From Gracilaria vermiculophylla (lineage: Eukaryota; Rhodophyta; Florideophyceae; Gracilariales; Gracilariaceae): a DNA stretch of 64,000 bases. Below, in pieces: positions 62,838 through 64,000 of the stretch (within the stretch, counting starts at the first letter, position 1; the number at the start of each line of letters is the position of its first letter). The stretch lies in the NCBI GenBank assembly GCA_019155205.2, contig JAHNZQ020000004.1:1278343-1342342 (forward strand), read 5' to 3'. Under the pieces are notes generated by a model. It was given only the letters and a program-made list of their open reading frames with translations, did no database searches and had not been told where the DNA came from. The position numbers and the translations under genes are program-made.

Positions 62838-64000
62838 TCAAGACGACTTGACGTCTGTGTCTCCAACATCACTTCCCCTCGGGGTGGAGTCGCAACTCCA
62901 TTCGTCAGAGCCGCTCCCAGAGCCACTCCCCCGAGTGACGCCGCCGTGGAGTGTGATGGACTGAACGGATGTATCTTGACTGACCTGCATGAAGATCTTG
63001 CCAAGTTTACGGAGACCGGTCGCCCTCGCGTGTAGGATGTCCTCTCGCTTTCGCACGCGAGTGCCCTCTTTGTGTTCTTTTTTCGGGAGGAAGAAGCGTT
63101 CGATCCCCTTTTCCAAGCTGTCGAGCTTGAAACGTGAACCCTTGTCAGCGCCCTTCTCACCGCCGCTTCCAAGTGAAACTTCGCTCCCTGTGCAACCCGT
63201 GTTGACGAAAGGAGGTACATACAGCACCTCTTTTCCCGGAACTCCGACTCTGCCCTCTTCGTCAAGATCGTGGATGACCTGTTCGATCTTTTCTTGATCC
63301 TCGGCCATGTCTTTCCCGTCGAGAAGGAATGAAATCACTTCATCCAATGTCTTTTGGATGTCGACAACAGTGATCTTCCACATCATATCGAAGGCGTTTT
63401 CGACCATATCCATGGCCATTCGCTGCGCCTCAGTTTCGTCCAGGCGGCGGCCTTCCTTCTCCAGCTTGCTAACTTTGTCTTGCATTCGCCGTTGCTTGTC
63501 CATCACCTTGTACGCAGCTCCCGCTGCTTTCATCTGCGTCGAGAACTTTTGCTTGGAATACCCGAAGGAGCTGAACATGGCGGGGATGCCCAGCAGATGG
63601 TCGCGGCCGAGGTAGATATCGGCCTTGCGCGTGTAAATCCGCCCGATGGTGTACAACATGGCCGGCCCGCAGTTGCTGTCCACGATACACAACGCTTTGG
63701 TGTACGCCCATTGAATGAACGCACTCTTGTCGCCGCCGGTCCAGGGCTGCAAAATACGGGTGAGCTCGTCAATAAGCTTGCGCACCCTCTGCTTCTGAAT
63801 GCTTCTTAGTAGGCTTTCGTCGGGGGCATTGCCATCCTCATCAACGTTGGAGGCAAGCGACGCCAGCGACAACTCGCCCACAAGAAACTCGAACTGGTCC
63901 GAACCAAAGAGCATGTCAAACAACTGGCCGGCTTCCATGCGCTCCATGTTGGAAGACTCCAAGCCTTCCATGCCGGTGTTGTCATAAAGAGCCCTCGTGT
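62838..64000 (-). CDS. DnaJ-X domain co-chaperone, N-terminus outside the window
   Basis: The frame stays open to the window edge. The codons before the first visible ATG (63971) read TRALYDNTG, the end of a J-domain, so that ATG is internal and the start lies beyond 64000. The DnaJ-X region follows: LFDMLFGSDQFEFLVGELSLASL, KQRVRKLIDELTRIL, AMLYTIGRIYTRKADIYLG, AMDMVENAFDMMWKITVVDI. The tail is Gly/Ser-rich and acidic. DnaJ-X proteins (yeast Caj1, Djp1 and plant relatives) stimulate Hsp70, in some cases for peroxisomal import or membrane association. The J-domain HPD cannot be checked here. Confidence 0.9.
   Translation of the reverse strand, partial: TRALYDNTGMEGLESSNMERMEAGQLFDMLFGSDQFEFLVGELSLASLASNVDEDGNAPDESLLRSIQKQRVRKLIDELTRILQPWTGGDKSAFIQWAYTKALCIVDSNCGPAMLYTIGRIYTRKADIYLGRDHLLGIPAMFSSFGYSKQKFSTQMKAAGAAYKVMDKQRRMQDKVSKLEKEGRRLDETEAQRMAMDMVENAFDMMWKITVVDIQKTLDEVISFLLDGKDMAEDQEKIEQVIHDLDEEGRVGVPGKEVLYVPPFVNTGCTGSEVSLGSGGEKGADKGSRFKLDSLEKGIERFFLPKKEHKEGTRVRKREDILHARATGLRKLGKIFMQVSQDTSVQSITLHGGVTRGSGSGSGSDEWSCDSTPRGSDVGDTDVKSS

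Overview
The window is nuclear DNA of a photosynthetic eukaryote, most likely a red alga (rhodophyte). This is inferred from gene content only. Seen directly: eukaryotic genes (NAC-alpha, MRG15-type chromatin protein, NDR-type AGC kinase, PPIL2-type cyclophilin, ribosomal protein uL16/RPL10) lie beside genes whose products look plastid-directed (M48 peptidase, DUF1499 protein, YqeY-like protein, D27-like isomerase, RbgA/YlqF GTPase). Three of the plastid-type proteins start with Met-Ala-Phe, the Phe-based transit-peptide start known from red algae and glaucophytes. Most genes are intronless. The introns I could place are 65-154 nt and GT-AG.

Layout. 1-13.3 kb is a graveyard of mobile elements: the 3' part of a chromodomain Ty3/gypsy polyprotein with four in-frame stops, three decayed copies of another long ORF in both orientations, 553-555 bp terminal repeats, a third repeat family present as an inverted pair, a decayed piggyBac transposon, and two diverged solo-LTR-like units ending at a 100-N gap (13315-13414). 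14.8-38 kb is an ordinary gene region of moderate base composition: a degenerate TBC protein, NAC-alpha, MRG15/Eaf3, plastid M48 peptidase, ketopantoate-reductase-like enzyme, a small basic protein, a four-exon DUF1499 gene, a two-exon YqeY gene, a possibly myristoylated small protein, a D27-like protein divergent from an alpha/beta-hydrolase lacking its serine nucleophile, an unknown protein, an FkbM methyltransferase, a CDIN1-type TPD nuclease and a small membrane protein.

38-50.6 kb is markedly GC-rich, with simple-sequence DNA reaching pure CG runs, a second 100-N gap (45562-45661) inside an unresolved tandem repeat, and a double poly-C tract. It still holds genes: an NDR kinase, a two-exon coiled-coil microprotein, a two-exon CutA with an N-terminal hydrophobic segment, and a 1134-residue OB-fold-like protein that I suggest is CTC1 of the telomeric CST complex. 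51-64 kb returns to ordinary composition: three-exon cytidine deaminase, two-exon RPL10 with G-box tandem arrays upstream, PPIL2-type cyclophilin, RbgA/YlqF GTPase, a GT61 glycosyltransferase and a DnaJ-X protein cut by the window edge.

No operon-like pathway links the genes. Some neighbours share divergent promoters (NAC-alpha/MRG15, PanE-like/22742 gene, D27-like/hydrolase, coiled-coil/CutA). The most unusual items are the antisense-type ORF of the retroelement family, the D27-like/nucleophile-less hydrolase pair, the CTC1 candidate, the 16-bp G-box array and a near-perfect 43-nt hairpin at 24524-24566.
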